A DNA stretch of 64,000 bases from Chromobotia macracanthus (taxonomy: Eukaryota > Chordata > Actinopteri > Cypriniformes > Botiidae): contig JAZGTH010000002.1 in the NCBI GenBank assembly GCA_036877525.1, forward strand, positions 1,302,001 to 1,366,000, in the 5' to 3' direction. The notes under the pieces were generated by a model that saw only the letters and a program-made list of their open reading frames with translations, ran no database searches and had not been told where the DNA came from. Numbering within the stretch: position 1 is the stretch's first letter; each line of letters begins with the position of its first letter. Of this stretch, positions 34,435 through 46,989 are shown piece after piece. A program made the position numbers and the translations under genes.

Positions 34435-35902
34435 TTAACCTTCTAACAGCTCTGTTGCTGCAAGAATGCATGACCACTCGGGACGATAAAAATGCTTGTC
34501 ACAGGAGAAATACTGTGGACCATTATGTCTGAGGTGAATGTGAGGTGGTATAGTGTGGACATTTACCTGGTGGATGCTGTCCCTTGCACCTCCAACTCTG
34601 GAATGGGATTTTCTCAGGAGGTTGGTTAAGGAGGGTCTTTGCGATAGGATTAAATGCTTAGAGCCTGTTGTCGGTAGTCTTTTTCCAGCTGATGTCCTAG
34701 TTTGAGCAATTCCTCCACAGTATTCATGGCTGGCAAGGTATGGCTTGATATTCTTGAGTATCATTTTTACAATTTCACCCTCAGTTGGATCTGTCCTCCA
34801 TCTTTTACAGAGATCTCTGTAGGAATATGCAAAGTCTCTTATTGATTCTGTGTCTCCTTGAATTTTAGTACAGACACGTTCAGCCAATTCATCCTTGTAA
34901 TCCTCGGAAAGGAAAGCAGATAAGAATGCAGCCTCAAACTCTTTCCAGGTGGTTATGTTGGACCATCTGACTTGCCACCAGTCACATGCTGTCCCATATA
35001 GGACTGTACGAATGTAGCTAGGATGTCTGTCAGACAGGGGATGTAGAACCAAAAAACTGGTGGTGGTGCTAATACACTTAACCTTAGTTGTTCCTCATTT
35101 TCCTTCTTGACACTTTGACATCCTTTCTCCATTTTACTTTTCAACTCGTCTAAACGGCAGGAAAATTTGTTGGCTTGGGTACAACACTATTTGAGTTTTG
35201 AAGTTATATGATTATGGCTTGTTTGAAATGCTTGTTGAACAGCTTTGATGTCCTGCTGAACCTCTGACTGGAGCTGATCAATCATGAAACGTACTTCAGA
35301 CACTAATGTAGATTCCATCTTTTGGAGTTCATCTGTAATCATCTGTTTCATGGCTTTTGTTAGTTTGTTTGTTGATTCCTCTTGTTGCTTAAGGGCAGAA
35401 AGAAAGGTGAAAACTTAACCCTTGTCTTTAACTTTTGCAGCAAGGTCAGCAATCTGACTTGTGATGTGAAGTTGCTTTCACTTCCTGGGTAAGTTCACTC
35501 ACTGTTCTCATGTTTTGTCATGAAGTCAAATAAAAGACCCCAGTTCCCTTGTACCTGAGCAGTAAACTGCATTTCTCTTCCAGGGGTAGGTAGAACACAT
35601 GGCAGGTCATGCTGTGCCACTGAAGAGGGGGTTTCACCTTCTGATGTAGTACAAATTTGCATGGTATCCCCTTGTGGTGCCTAGGTGAGAGTTTGCACAG
35701 GAGTACTGCCAGCAGGAGTAGGAGTCATGTGCACAAAATGAGCTGAGCCAAGCGAAGTTGGTGTATGATAATGTACAGGAAGTTGGAAAGGAGGTCTTGG
35801 AGGTACCAAAGGTTGCTGTGCTTGTGGCCACACTGTAGTTGAGATGTCTGGTAGAGGCTCAATTTTCACAAAAGTAGATGGGGAAGGAGGAGTAGCTGCC
35901 AT
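34435..35902 (-). pseudogene. Ty3/gypsy gag remnant, minus strand
   Basis: N-terminal Pro-rich part MAATPPSPSTFVKIEPLPDI (35902) and a capsid-like part with WWQVRWSNITTWKEFEAAFL, ERVCTKIQGDTESIRDFAYS and YRDLCKRWRTDPTEGEIVKM (35052-34600), a Retrotrans_gag-type domain. Frame changes lie between 35630 and 35050. It is followed leftward by pol. Differs from the plus-strand gag at 31800, so these are two gypsy lineages. Confidence 0.8.
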
Positions 35903-36390
35903 GTTTGTGTGGGTGAAAAAATGTTGGGAAGAAAATCAATAAATGTGAATGTAAATCAGTAATTGTGTATGTCAGTATTTTCTTTTTCACCACAGCTTTC
36001 ACAGAACAATACAAGGTCACTTTCACAATTAATGAGTTGCAATACTTTCCCCAAGAAAAGAAATAACCAGTAAATTCTCAAAGTAGGTCACCTTCAATTA
36101 ACTCTAATAATGTAATATCTTGGAGATAACTAATTAGCCAATAAGCATTCACACACAATTTATACAAGTCTCACAGAAAGAGTTTCCAAATCAACCTTTT
36201 CTCAGTAAAAAAACAACTTAAAATTTGTTCAAACAGCTCAACTTTACCACTTAAGTTTCATAATTTTCCCTCAAAATAACAGTTTACATTTCACATATGT
36301 TCAGGGCTTCATTTCAAATATTTTAACATTTCACAAACATTTCAGATGTTTAAGTGTTCATTTTCAAAAGTTTAAAATTTAAATGTTTAA

Positions 36391-36411
36391 GTCCTTGTTC
36401 AGGCACCACTC
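36391..36411 (-). promoter_or_regulatory. Probable primer-binding site of the minus-strand gypsy element
   Basis: Immediately inside the LTR end (minus ...cgttaca, then gag) lies tggtgcctgaacaagga, with the TGG start typical of tRNA primer sites. The primer tRNA is not identified. Confidence 0.45.
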
Positions 36412-36800
36412 TGTAACGATGGTGGCCACCTTAGCGTTAGAAACAAACTTTTGAATAAATGTCCAGGCACCAGGCAAGTTTAATTTATTTCTTGGATTCT
36501 CAATCCAGTCAAAAAGATTAATTTTTGACTGGATTGAGAATCCAAGAAATAAATTCAGTTTTCACAGGGAAAATTATTTGTGTCCAAAAAACGAGGAAAA
36601 TAGCTCAACAAAAAGAAGGAAAAAACACAGTTCAACACTTCTGTTTACTTTAGTCATGAAATTAAGATCCATGCAGAAAAACACGTCATTCCAGTTTGCA
36701 GTTGTGAAGGAAGCTGGAGAGTGTAGCTGGTCATCGTTAGATACAAAGACATGAGGATAAACAGGCAGTCTTTACTTGTCGTTGGAACAGCTTACTAAGT
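36412..36800 (-). mobile_element. 5' LTR of the minus-strand gypsy element (outer border uncertain)
   Basis: Starts tgtaacgatggtggcc on the plus strand just right of the primer site; contains AATAAA-like signals and a perfect hairpin (36482-36555). The right border could not be fixed; a TA-rich tract at 36855-36875 lies beyond it. Confidence 0.5.
36482..36555. repeat. Perfect 34-bp-arm palindrome with 6-nt loop
   Basis: Left arm 36482-36515 (starts aatttatttcttggattctc), loop gattaa 36516-36521, right arm 36522-36555, with no mismatch seen. Confidence 0.97.
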
Positions 36801-38168
36801 CTTGAACTTGAAGTGCAGCACTTAAAAAGTGCAATGCAAATGACATCGCTCTTATTTTTATATATATATATAAAACTTAAAGATTTTACCAACATTACTG
36901 TAAGAACAGTTTTGATAACTTTGAGACAACTTTTAGAAAATGTATGCCAACATTCTGAGAATGTTCCCTGTTACCTGGGTATAATTTACAGACAAGTAAA
37001 CTTTGCTATTTAAACAATTTTGTGGGCTCTTAAAATACATGGAAATCTTCAAGTATTGCTGTTTATATATTTAATAGAGAAATGCAAAAATCTGTTAAAT
37101 CAAAATTAAATCAAAACACAAATATACCAAATTACACAGATAATTCTCCTTAATGGTTGTTTTACCTATAAAATACATATCCTACACAATTTATTGTGTG
37201 CCACCCACCACAGCTGAACCAGAGTTTAGACATACTGTTACCATACAGCCACATTCACTCACCAGTCTCAAGTATTCAAGTATTTAGCATATCTGATCAT
37301 ATGCATCATAGCAGTAAATAAGCAATACCAACACAAGATTTTAAAGAAAGAAAATATAAATTGGGTTTACATGCATTCTGTTCAAGTCATTAAGTATTCT
37401 AAACATACAAAATTGCTATAAACAGTTGGAAAAGTAAATGACAAACTAAGTTACGGTGTCCTAGATCGAAAATAAGTCATATAAACCTTGAGAATGTTTG
37501 AATCAGTTTCTACAGTTGAGTTGATGAAGCCAGTGCTTTGCTACAATCATTGAACTTGAAATACACAAAGTTCTGTTACACAGGATGTGCATAGCCATCA
37601 AAGCAGTGTCTTGCTTTTTAAGGAAGTGGTGTAATATACAGTAAAAACTCATGAGAAAAGCTTAATAAAAATGATGTCTTGCTGAAGTCATTTTATCTGA
37701 AAAACTTGCACAATATACTTTACACTAAGAAATGTTGTTGATTTTAAGGTAAAACGTGACCTGGATTTAACTAAACTGTTTTGTTTGTTCACTTTTTACA
37801 TGTTTACTCTGTAACCCTTCTTATAATACATGCAATAGTCACATGGGATTAAACACTAATAAACATGTCTTAAGAGTCGCTGTTGGGTTTCACCATTCAT
37901 TTTTCTCACCTGCATAAACTATAAGGAATTAATCATACAGAAGGCACAATTCCCCACATTCAGGTAACCTGATAAACCCAAAAAAGTCCCAATCTTTAAT
38001 ATTTTCTTTAATTTTTGACCAAATGACATTTTAAAACCCACAGGTTTTAAACATCTGCTCTGTCTGCAGGGTCAAAATCTGGGAATGGACTGAGATCCAC
38101 ACAAAACTCTTTTGAAGTGAAATACATCCATTTCTATCTCTTATTGGGTTTTTAGATGAAAACTCAGT
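36801..38168. other. Probable 3' flank and 3' UTR region of slc35e2, AT-rich
   Basis: Left of the slc35e2 stop. A possible minus-strand AATAAA lies near 37190 among several AT-rich candidates. No other gene or clear repeat is seen. Confidence 0.4.
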
Positions 38169-41100
38169 TCATTTAGCAGATATGCAATTAGCATCTTGGA
38201 TCAGGGGTTTCTGTTCCGTTTCTGATTGGACCAGAGCCTGCTGGACAAGATTGTCTCTTTGCATCTGTTTTGTCTTGTTATAGAGCAGAACTCCCACAAA
38301 TACCAGGACGGTGCCCATCGCAGATACCACAGTAATGGGGTTACTGAACACAATGATGCTCAGCCAGATGGACAGAGCATGTTTTACTGTGCTTGCAACA
38401 CTAACCACAGGAAAGAGAGAAAATTACTCTCAGATTAAAATACACTAACAATATGTTAACACTTAGTAGAAGAAATAGTTTGCCCAAAAATGACCATTTT
38501 GTCATTATTTACTCTTGTGCCGCTCAAACTCCAGGTGTCTTTCTATAAACTTTGGAAACCAAAATGCAGGTGTTTAAAGTGGTGTTTTGGGTTTTCTGGT
38601 TACAATATAAGTGGGTGGTGACTCCCTTCTCAAGCTTCTAAAGGATGCAAAGCATTATAAAACAACTCTGTGTGGCTTGTGCCATATAATTTAAAATATA
38701 TTTCATATTTGTAAGCAGAAAACCCAAAACACCACTTTCTGCAAAAATCTGCATTTTTGTTCTGAAGATCAAAGAAAGACATGAAAAGTTTCAACAACAT
38801 GACGGTAAGTAATAATGACAAAATTATAATTTTTGGGTTAACTATCCCTTTTAGGGTGAATCTCACAAAACTTTAAGAATACATATGGTTCATATTACAC
38901 CAAAAGTCACAAATGTGATTAAAAAAAAAAAAAAGATTTTTAGCATTGTGACAAATTTTTCAATACTGTAGAATCTCATTCTTATTACTCTATAATACAG
39001 TATACAGTACAGGGAAAGTATACAGTACATTATCGGTAGTATTTGTTGTATTGTCTTAATTTTTTAAAACTAATTTTTAATTTAATAATAATTTTTTTTT
39101 TAAAACATGGTGTTAGTATTTAGTATTAGGTGTTAGTATTTCTAAATGTACCAAATAAAGAAATTGCTGTATTGCAGTAATATGAATGGTTTTATTTAGC
39201 ATTTTGCCATTGCCATTTATTTTCTTTGTTTTAAAATAACATTTTGTTTTATCTTTTGTAGTGAAAAATGCCCTGGACATGTTTTTATGCAAATCTCCTA
39301 AACATGTTTTTAAAGATCACTGTTATAAATATGACCTCATCAGGCACAGCACTGAACAGTCCTGATGGCAAATGAAATGTTTCTATGGCAATCAGACATG
39401 CATGTGTGCGCATACAGACCTGAAGGTGACTGGAGAGATGCGGCCCATGAGGGCGTACGCTGTGACGCTCTGTAAGTGGAACAGAACGCCATCGAAGAGC
39501 AGCAGCAACCCAATATCCTGAGACACTCTGAAGCTTCGATCACTCTTCCCCATCACAGGTATATCCTACAGGACAGTGAAATCATCAGTTCTCAGAGTGA
39601 CATCATCAGCATAGTATTATCTCTGATTGTTTAGAAAGTAAACGCACACTTCTCAACATGCTACTTGGTTTAAGCTAACATGTACAAGTACTCAGGGTAA
39701 GTGCTCAAATCTCTAAACCCAAGTATGAGCAAATGTAATAATGATGATTAAGTAAAAGCCACTAATTACAAAGATTTCTCCCAAACATCAAATCAGCAAT
39801 AACAACCTCCATGTCTGTGATTGCTTATCCACTTTGTGTCAAATTGGGTAAGCAGTTAAAAAGCAATATCAACAGTCAGGGTCAGTAAACTGCTGTGTGA
39901 GCGTGTTTTGGGGTGCGTGACTGACCATCAGGAAAACCCATGCAGGTATAAGCATGATCACAGCAGCAGCACTGGTGTAAAACTGAAGCTCTGGAGGACT
40001 AACACAGGACATATCACATGAGCGGTACTGATATTAGAGTGCCAGTCAAAGTAACGCCACATCGTGCATGTACGAACAAATCTATAGCACTCACCTGAAC
40101 TTATACTTGTCCCCACTCAACAGTTTCTTAGAAAACACATTCTGTAAGCTATAACATAAGACCTAAGCATTAGATTGTTTACAATGAAGTAATCAAAATT
40201 AACATTTGCTCTATAAGGAATTTCTGAAGAGCATTACCAGTCCACAACATTGGTGGAGAGAGCAGCAGAGAAGCCCAGCATGTTGAAGCTGATCTCCGTG
40301 GCCGTGCACAGAGCCAGACCTGCCATTACAGGAACCAGAGACAAATTCACCCAGAAACCTGCAACAACAACACACATATTATAAAACATAAATTATAAAA
40401 GCAGTAAACACCTTCATCAGGACACAGGCACTCGTACCAATATTGTTTACTGTACAAGCCGTAAAAAATTATTAAAACGACTATGAATAATATAATACTT
40501 TACAATAATATATCCAATAATATACAAAATTATTGACATAGTAAAGGCATAAGAAAACTGACAATACTGTAAATTCATAAACAACATCGAAAGTGTTACG
40601 TACCAGCCTAAAAGAACAACAAAAAATGGGCTTAAATACAGTGTTAGTATTAGCACCGAAATACTGTAAAGTATTATTGGACATTCTGCCTTTGACAACA
40701 ACAAGGGAAACATGTCCTAAATATGTGTGATAATACAGTTGTGTTTCATTATTTGCATTTATCATACTTTTCTCCCTGTTGTCTGTGACTCAGAACCAAC
40801 CAACTAGTTAAAATGCCTATATTACAGTGTATTACTTTATTTCTACAATATCGACTACAAATCAAATGTTGAGTTACATGTAACGTCAAAAAATAAAATG
40901 TATATATTTTGAAGAAAATGACTTCTTGTCATTATTGCAAAATCTGCTGCCACAATGAGGTTGTGAGTGGTTGCTAGATAGTGACCTACTATTCTAAGAC
41001 AAAAGATCCCACCCCGTGTCTCTGACACTCTGCTCTCTAGATATGGTTTGTATCTCTCCCTCAGTGTAACTCAATGACACTTTTTTCACCTGTTTTATCT

Positions 41101-42833
41101 CCACAAGAAGCCCCATAATTTATATGTGTAGCATAACCAATGTAGAAATATTATGAAGTGAAGCCCAGCACCTGTATATTCTCCCAGTATGAGTCGGGAC
41201 ATGATAACAGTGAAGATGGGCGCTGAGCTTTTCACTGTCTCAGCGAATGACACAGCTACGTTTTTCAGACTAACCAATCCCAACACCACAGTCGTGAACC
41301 TGACATCACACAGAATGAAAGACAACACAAAGAAAGACAAATAAGGCCATTGTGCCAGTAAATCTATTTCCATTGCCTTTTGCTCTCCTTTACCATGAGA
41401 CAGCATATATGAAGCCAGACCAGTTTTTCTACTAACTTTAACTAACTTTGTGCCAATCTGACAAAACATTTCCAGGTCAGATTTCCCCAATCTTAAAGGG
41501 GGCAAAACTAATTTTCATTACTGTAAACTGAGAAACTATCAGTTGAGAAATTATTAGTAAAATTAGTATTGAAATAATGTACTAAAATAGACTTTTCCAT
41601 ATGCAAAATACTTGTTATTTTGATTTGGAGTGAAATATGACCTGGACATTATTTTGACGGATTCACTCTAATACAATTTACACTGAAACACATAAATCAC
41701 TACAGCATACGTCATATCACAACACCTACAGTAAATAGGGATTAATATTATAGCTATACTATATAATATTATACAAGAATAACAAATAATGGATTTAGTG
41801 TACAGTGCAAACACACCTCATCAGTCCTACAAAGAGCATTATCATGAGAAAGTTGGAGGGGTATTCAGCACGGGATTTGTGCAGGTACAGGGGACAAGGC
41901 ACAAACATTTTAACACAGCCAATGAAAGTGGTGGAGAGCATCTGGACGGCTCCTAAATGATAGAACATGTCAGGTCCAGAGAACAGTTACATACAAAACT
42001 AAACAGTTTAAAGGCAAAAAGTGCTTATTAAAAAGGGCAAAAAAGTTGTTTTGGTCTAACACGTTTCACCCCAAAATAACAAGAAAAAAATGTTTCTATA
42101 GAGATTGAAGCGTAATTTAAGAGCACTATGTTTTTTTGAATTTACATTATTTTCAGGACAACAGAGCAAAATTTCCCCTCTAAATTGTCATTATGCATAC
42201 ATACATGTTACTTTTCAGCAGTTTTGTAACTGCCGTTATTATCAATGATTCTCATTAAAATCTGCTGATTGGTCACCATTTTTTATGCATTTTACAGCAT
42301 TTAATCACCTTCTTCCAAAGTTTGAAAGTTCCATGCACATTCACAATTAATATGGGGTCATGAAAGATGTATGCACATTCATTATTAAAGAATTAGTGAA
42401 ATGTTTTAGATTAGAAATAGATTACATGTTGTTCACACCACAAGACATGTCACGTCTTCTGCAACATCTCATGTCAACTTCTACCCATTTCCTATAGCAA
42501 ATTTGCTATCAACCCAAATAACAACTGAATGAATCGGAGTGTAATACCTCTTCCCAGATACATACCCAGCATGCTCGGCTCTCCCTCCAGCAGGGATAGG
42601 ATGTATTTGTTAAGAAACAGTGTGCAGAAGCTGAAAAAGTACCACAGCACCAGGTACACCAGAGCCCTGGAGTTCCACACACCCGAGTCAGCTTCCAGCA
42701 CTGTGGTCTCTGTGATGGTAATCTTCAAGACAGGTTCTCCTGGCATACTCTCACTACGTGCCAGCGTCACCCTCTCCTGACGCGTCCTAAAGGGCCAAAA
42801 CGTGGACTTTCCTGAGTGCTCATTGCCAGTCAT
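38169..42833 (-). CDS. slc35e2: Solute carrier family 35 member E2, 8 coding exons, complete
   Basis: Multi-pass membrane protein of the drug/metabolite transporter (nucleotide-sugar/triose-phosphate transporter) superfamily; the substrate of SLC35E2 is not established. Exons: 42833-42566, 41952-41817, 41299-41172, 40358-40238, 40148-40095, 39998-39926, 39565-39420, 38400-38169; GT/AG borders, total 1158 nt = 385 residues plus stop TGA. Seen: N-terminal cytosolic part ending ITETTVLEADSGVWNSRALV, first membrane segment VLWYFFSFCTLFLNKYIL, then AVQMLSTTFIGCV, VVLGLVSLKNVAVSFAETVK, FTVIMSRLILGEYTG, TATEISFNMLGFSAALSTN, NVFSKKLLSGDKYKF, LLLLFDGVLFHLQSVTAYAL, SVASTVKHALSIWLS and a charged tail ending NCISAK. 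Human SLC35E2B (405 aa) aligns throughout. The start is the first ATG of the exon. No break is seen, so the gene is probably functional. Confidence 0.95.
38465..38860. repeat. Short dispersed element with inverted ends, in slc35e2 intron 7
   Basis: Left end gaaatagtttgcccaaaaat and right end tttttgggttaactatccct are inverted relatives. The interior has tttactcttgtgccgctcaa. This is the abundant cyprinid 'tagttcacccaaaaatga' repeat; copies or parts also lie at 2075-2200, 9730-9870 and 62145-62705. Confidence 0.65.
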
Positions 42834-43302
42834 GGTGCAGGAATGGGGTGGGCACCTACTATGTCCAGTAGGGCAAACTCCAGGGGTAATAAAGCAATGA
42901 AAGATCAGAGACTTTACTCCATACTACAGTACACAGCGGGACCACATGGCAATAGGTTTTGATAAAGTTAATCCAGACTGATGCACATCTATAAACACAG
43001 AAGAATAAATGAACAATCTAAAAATGATCAATAAAAACAAATAAATTATGGAAATTATGTCTCATAAGATATAAGTCTCAGGTGCCTGTGTTGCAGTCAG
43101 ATCAAAATGGGCAGATACAGTATAAACCCATGTGCAAATGATCTAATACTTCCTCTGCCATTATAATTAGAATCATTTACAGTAGATTGCAGCTGAAGAA
43201 CCAGCATGTACATATAAACAAAACCAAAAATCATGTATTATAAGTGCAGATGATATGGTTAGAGTAATTTTAGAAGGGTGAACATAAGAGGATTTATGAA
43301 TA

Positions 43303-44818
43303 TATATAAAGCTCTGAAAAAATTAAGAGACCAAATTAAGAGACCTCTACATATATAGCAACCGTTCCATTTCAGTGTCTGTTGAATTCCATCACAGGCA
43401 CATCTCATTCTGCTTAATGAAGTAATGATTAAGTGATCAACTGAACCAAATATTATTTAACAAGGAAAAGTATAAAAAAAAACAGTTGTGGTCATCACTA
43501 TCCTCTTGCAATAAGACCAGCTGGATGGCAAAAACAGTGCTAGTAGAACCTCAAAAGTAAGTGGAATCAAATAATAACTGTTGACCATGCCAAAAGAGTT
43601 GAAAAGAAAAGTTTTAAGTGAGGAAAAGATAGGTTCAATTTTAGCTTTACTGGCAGAGGGATACATTGTGCATCAGGTTAATTCCATCCTTAAAATTTCA
43701 AAGACAGCAGTTCATAAAAATACAGTCAAGTTGCAGACATTGGGGACAACAAAACTACAGACCGGCAGAGGGGGAAAACGACTCTCCACTGAACAAGATG
43801 ACCGCCAACTCATTTGAATGTCAGTCAGAAACCGTAGGATGACATCAAGTCATCTACAAAAAGAATGCCAAATGTGCACGACAAGGGTTCGAAACAGGCT
43901 TCTAGAGGCAGGGCTGAAGTTGTGCAAAGCTAGAAAAAAGTCATCACAGGCTGAGGTTTGCAAAAGACTATAATGATTGTCCGTAGAGGACTGGAGTAAG
44001 ATCATCTTCTCTGAGGAGTCCAGTTTTAAGCTTTGCCCAACACCTGGTCATCTAATAGTTAGATGGAGACCTGGAGAGGCCTGCAACCCACAGTGTCTCA
44101 CACCCACTGTGACATCTGGTGGAGTACCTGTGATAATCTGGGGGTGCTTCAGCAAGGCTGGAATTGGGCAAATTCGTCTTTGTGAAGAGTGCATAAATCA
44201 AGCCACATAAAAGGTTGTTCTGGAAGAGAACTTGCTTCCTTCTGCTGTGACAATGATCCCCAACTTTGGATTGTTTTTTCCAGCAGGACAATGCTTTATG
44301 CTACACAGCTAGGTCAATCAAGATCTGGATGGGGGATTACCAAATCAAGACCCTGTCATGGCCAGCCCAATCTCCAGACCTGAACTCCATTAAAACCTCT
44401 GAAATGTGATCAAGAAGAACATGATGAAGTTTGATGGTCACAAGCCATCAAACAAAGCCACACTGTTTTTCACTGAATTTTTGTGCCAAAAGTGGCACCA
44501 AAAAGACTGGTGGAGAGCATGCCAAACGCATGAAAGCTGTGATTAAAAAACAGTGTTATTCCACCAAATATTGATTTTAGAACTCTTCCAAAGTTAAAAC
44601 ATTAGCATTGTGTTGTTTCAAATTTAGCATGAACTTATTTTCTGAAAATAAGTCTGAAAACACTGACTATTGTTTGTTGTTTTTGTTTGACCAGAGTTCA
44701 TTTTCTGCAAATAAGTGCTCTAAATGACAATATTTTGGGAGAAATGTTGTCAGTAGTTTTTAGAATAAAACAAACATGTTCATCTTATTTAAACACATAC
44801 CTATAAAGAATATATATA
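43303..44818 (+). mobile_element. Tc1-like DNA transposon, decayed
   Basis: Left inverted-repeat end ataaagctctgaaaaaatta (43306). Transposase pieces: helix-turn-helix start MPKELKRKVLSEEKIGSILA (43587), DWSKIIFSEESSFKL, GGVPVIIWGCFSKAGIGQI, FQQDNALCYTA, WPAQSPDLNSIK. The usual catalytic triad DDE is changed: the first Asp reads Glu (FSEESSF) and the third Glu reads Lys (SIK); the middle Asp is kept. Several stops (for example at about 43815 and 43970). The right inverted repeat is missing; the element fades after cctataaag at 44809. Confidence 0.88.
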
Positions 44819-46419
44819 TTATACAATACACATACAAACATCTCAGCTCTTCGTATCAGTTTGTTTATTGTTTATGTATTTGCTTTTGTTTTCTTCCGTT
44901 ATGTTTGTTTAACAAAACGGCTTAATTTAATATGAACATTGTTTTTAACACAAATTACAAGTATGAAAAAGTTAAAATGTTATAAATAAGACATGTGTTA
45001 TGATTAGATTTAATGTCCATGTAAACAACCGATTAATGAAATACTATACATACAGTAAACATTGGTTAAAATGATACTGTTACAGTGATTTCATACTGAC
45101 CTCATACTTTTGCATATGCACAGAAATATCATCAGTTATAATACATTTTAACACCTGCACCCGACAGACACATCATACACAGTATTTTGTGATAAAATGG
45201 CATAGAAAAATAAGACATTACCCATTGTGTTGATCCAAGACACAGAACACACTTTATTGTAGCTCCGACGACACAATTAAAGCAGTTTCACATTACTTCC
45301 ATTAGACTTGATTAGCAGCAAGCTTGGGTCTCATACTGTACGTAAAAGAAATCATTTATGTAGAACATGCATGAATCGTATCAGTAATCGTCATTGTTTT
45401 ATATCGGATTAAACGTTTCTCTTGTGCCCTCGTTGTTTCCTGATGTTTGAGAAGAGATTGCGTATCTGTGCGCATACATTTGACGTTAATACACAATAAC
45501 GCTTAAAGGATTCTCTCCTATTCTAGCCAGTGTCGATTCATTATGCGCACTCACGACGCTGCTTTGACTGACATAACTACATAAACGTGTCCTTGCGGAA
45601 GTATATAAACTTTATAAAAATATTTTATTTGTTTTTTCTTGTTAAACATAAACATTTACAGATACAATAGATAAACAGTAAGGCACATAAACAATTACAA
45701 ATAAATAAAATTAACATTTATTTAGAACAGAGAAGTAAACAACACTTCTGTGATGGCGTTATCACGTGGTATTTGGTCTTTTTCTCTCCACTGTATAGAA
45801 TAGACCAATTACAATTGTCAATACTGGAGCTAATTTTTCTTCATTTTATCATTTTATAAAAAAAGCAGTAGGGTGGATTTTACTTTGTAATTTGGATTAA
45901 GATGTAGTATACAAGAAGAATGTTTCCAGCAAGATAAAGAAAAGTTTAAAGGAATGAACCATAAAACATTTGCAGTTTTTTAAAAAAACTTGTACTACTA
46001 ACCTACTACTAACCTACCAACAGATAATCTCAAATTCAGTTATTCACGTTTAGTACATTTCAATAGAATTTTTATTTCAAAGAATTAACATGCAATTTAC
46101 AAATATATAACTTATTTTACTATAAATTTAATCTAGATTGGATTACCTTTTAATCCAACTGATTTTACAGTAATTTATGTTGTCTGTTTACTTTGTTATA
46201 GATCTTTGATATAGATAATATGGCTACTGACCACTTTTGCTCTTTCTGTGTCACTGAGATGAGAGAAACACAAACACTCATTTTCCAACCGGTCATTTTA
46301 TGCACACACATACAAACAAAGCTTATAATGTTTGCAATAAGTGAATAACTCTTAAATAAATTACATGATTAGTATGCCATGATTAGGGGCACTATGTTGT
46401 ACTATACATTAGTATTTAT
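44819..46419. other. Intergenic, possible slc35e2 promoter/5' UTR region
   Basis: AT-rich, with slightly more CpG at 45260-45620. A minus-strand cacaatggGTAATG near 45230 could be a donor of a 5' UTR exon for slc35e2. No coding sequence. Confidence 0.3.
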
Positions 46420-46720
46420 AATTAATAACTCCTCATGCCATACCAGGTGTTTATGACTTTTTCAGCCACACACAATCAGAGATGTTAAATAATACACCAG
46501 TCCTTCCCAGCTTTATAATGGTAAAGTGCATCCATCATAAAAGTAACCCATATGACTCAGTGGGATAATACATGTCTTCTGAAGTGAAACGATATGTTTG
46601 TGAGAGAAAAAGATTAATATTTTAAGCTTATTTAGTGATCTTTACATCGCATATGTAAATATGGTGGCACGTTGATATCGCCGCATCTTATTGATTTTGT
46701 CATGTGTCTCGATGACTAGT
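46420..46720. repeat. Dispersed repeat related to 9730-10060
   Basis: Shares ctcatgccataccaggtgtt, acccatatgactcagtggg and gtcttctgaagtgaaacga with the copy at 9780-10010. Confidence 0.55.
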
Positions 46721-46989
46721 TACAAGACACTGATTAGATCAAAATTAACAGATAACATTTCTTTAAAGGGGTCATGACGTATGGGATCAAGTTTCCCTTG
46801 ATCTTTTGACATACAAGAGGTCTTGATATCATCAATATATCCTGCAAGTTTAGAAGCTTAAAATGTCCTCCTTATAAGTAAGGAAAGCATTTATGTAATT
46901 GTTCACTGGAAAAAAAACCAAATGCAAAACAGTTGGATATGTGATATCACAAGGTAGACTAATTTCATGCACTGCACTAGAGCAAGATA

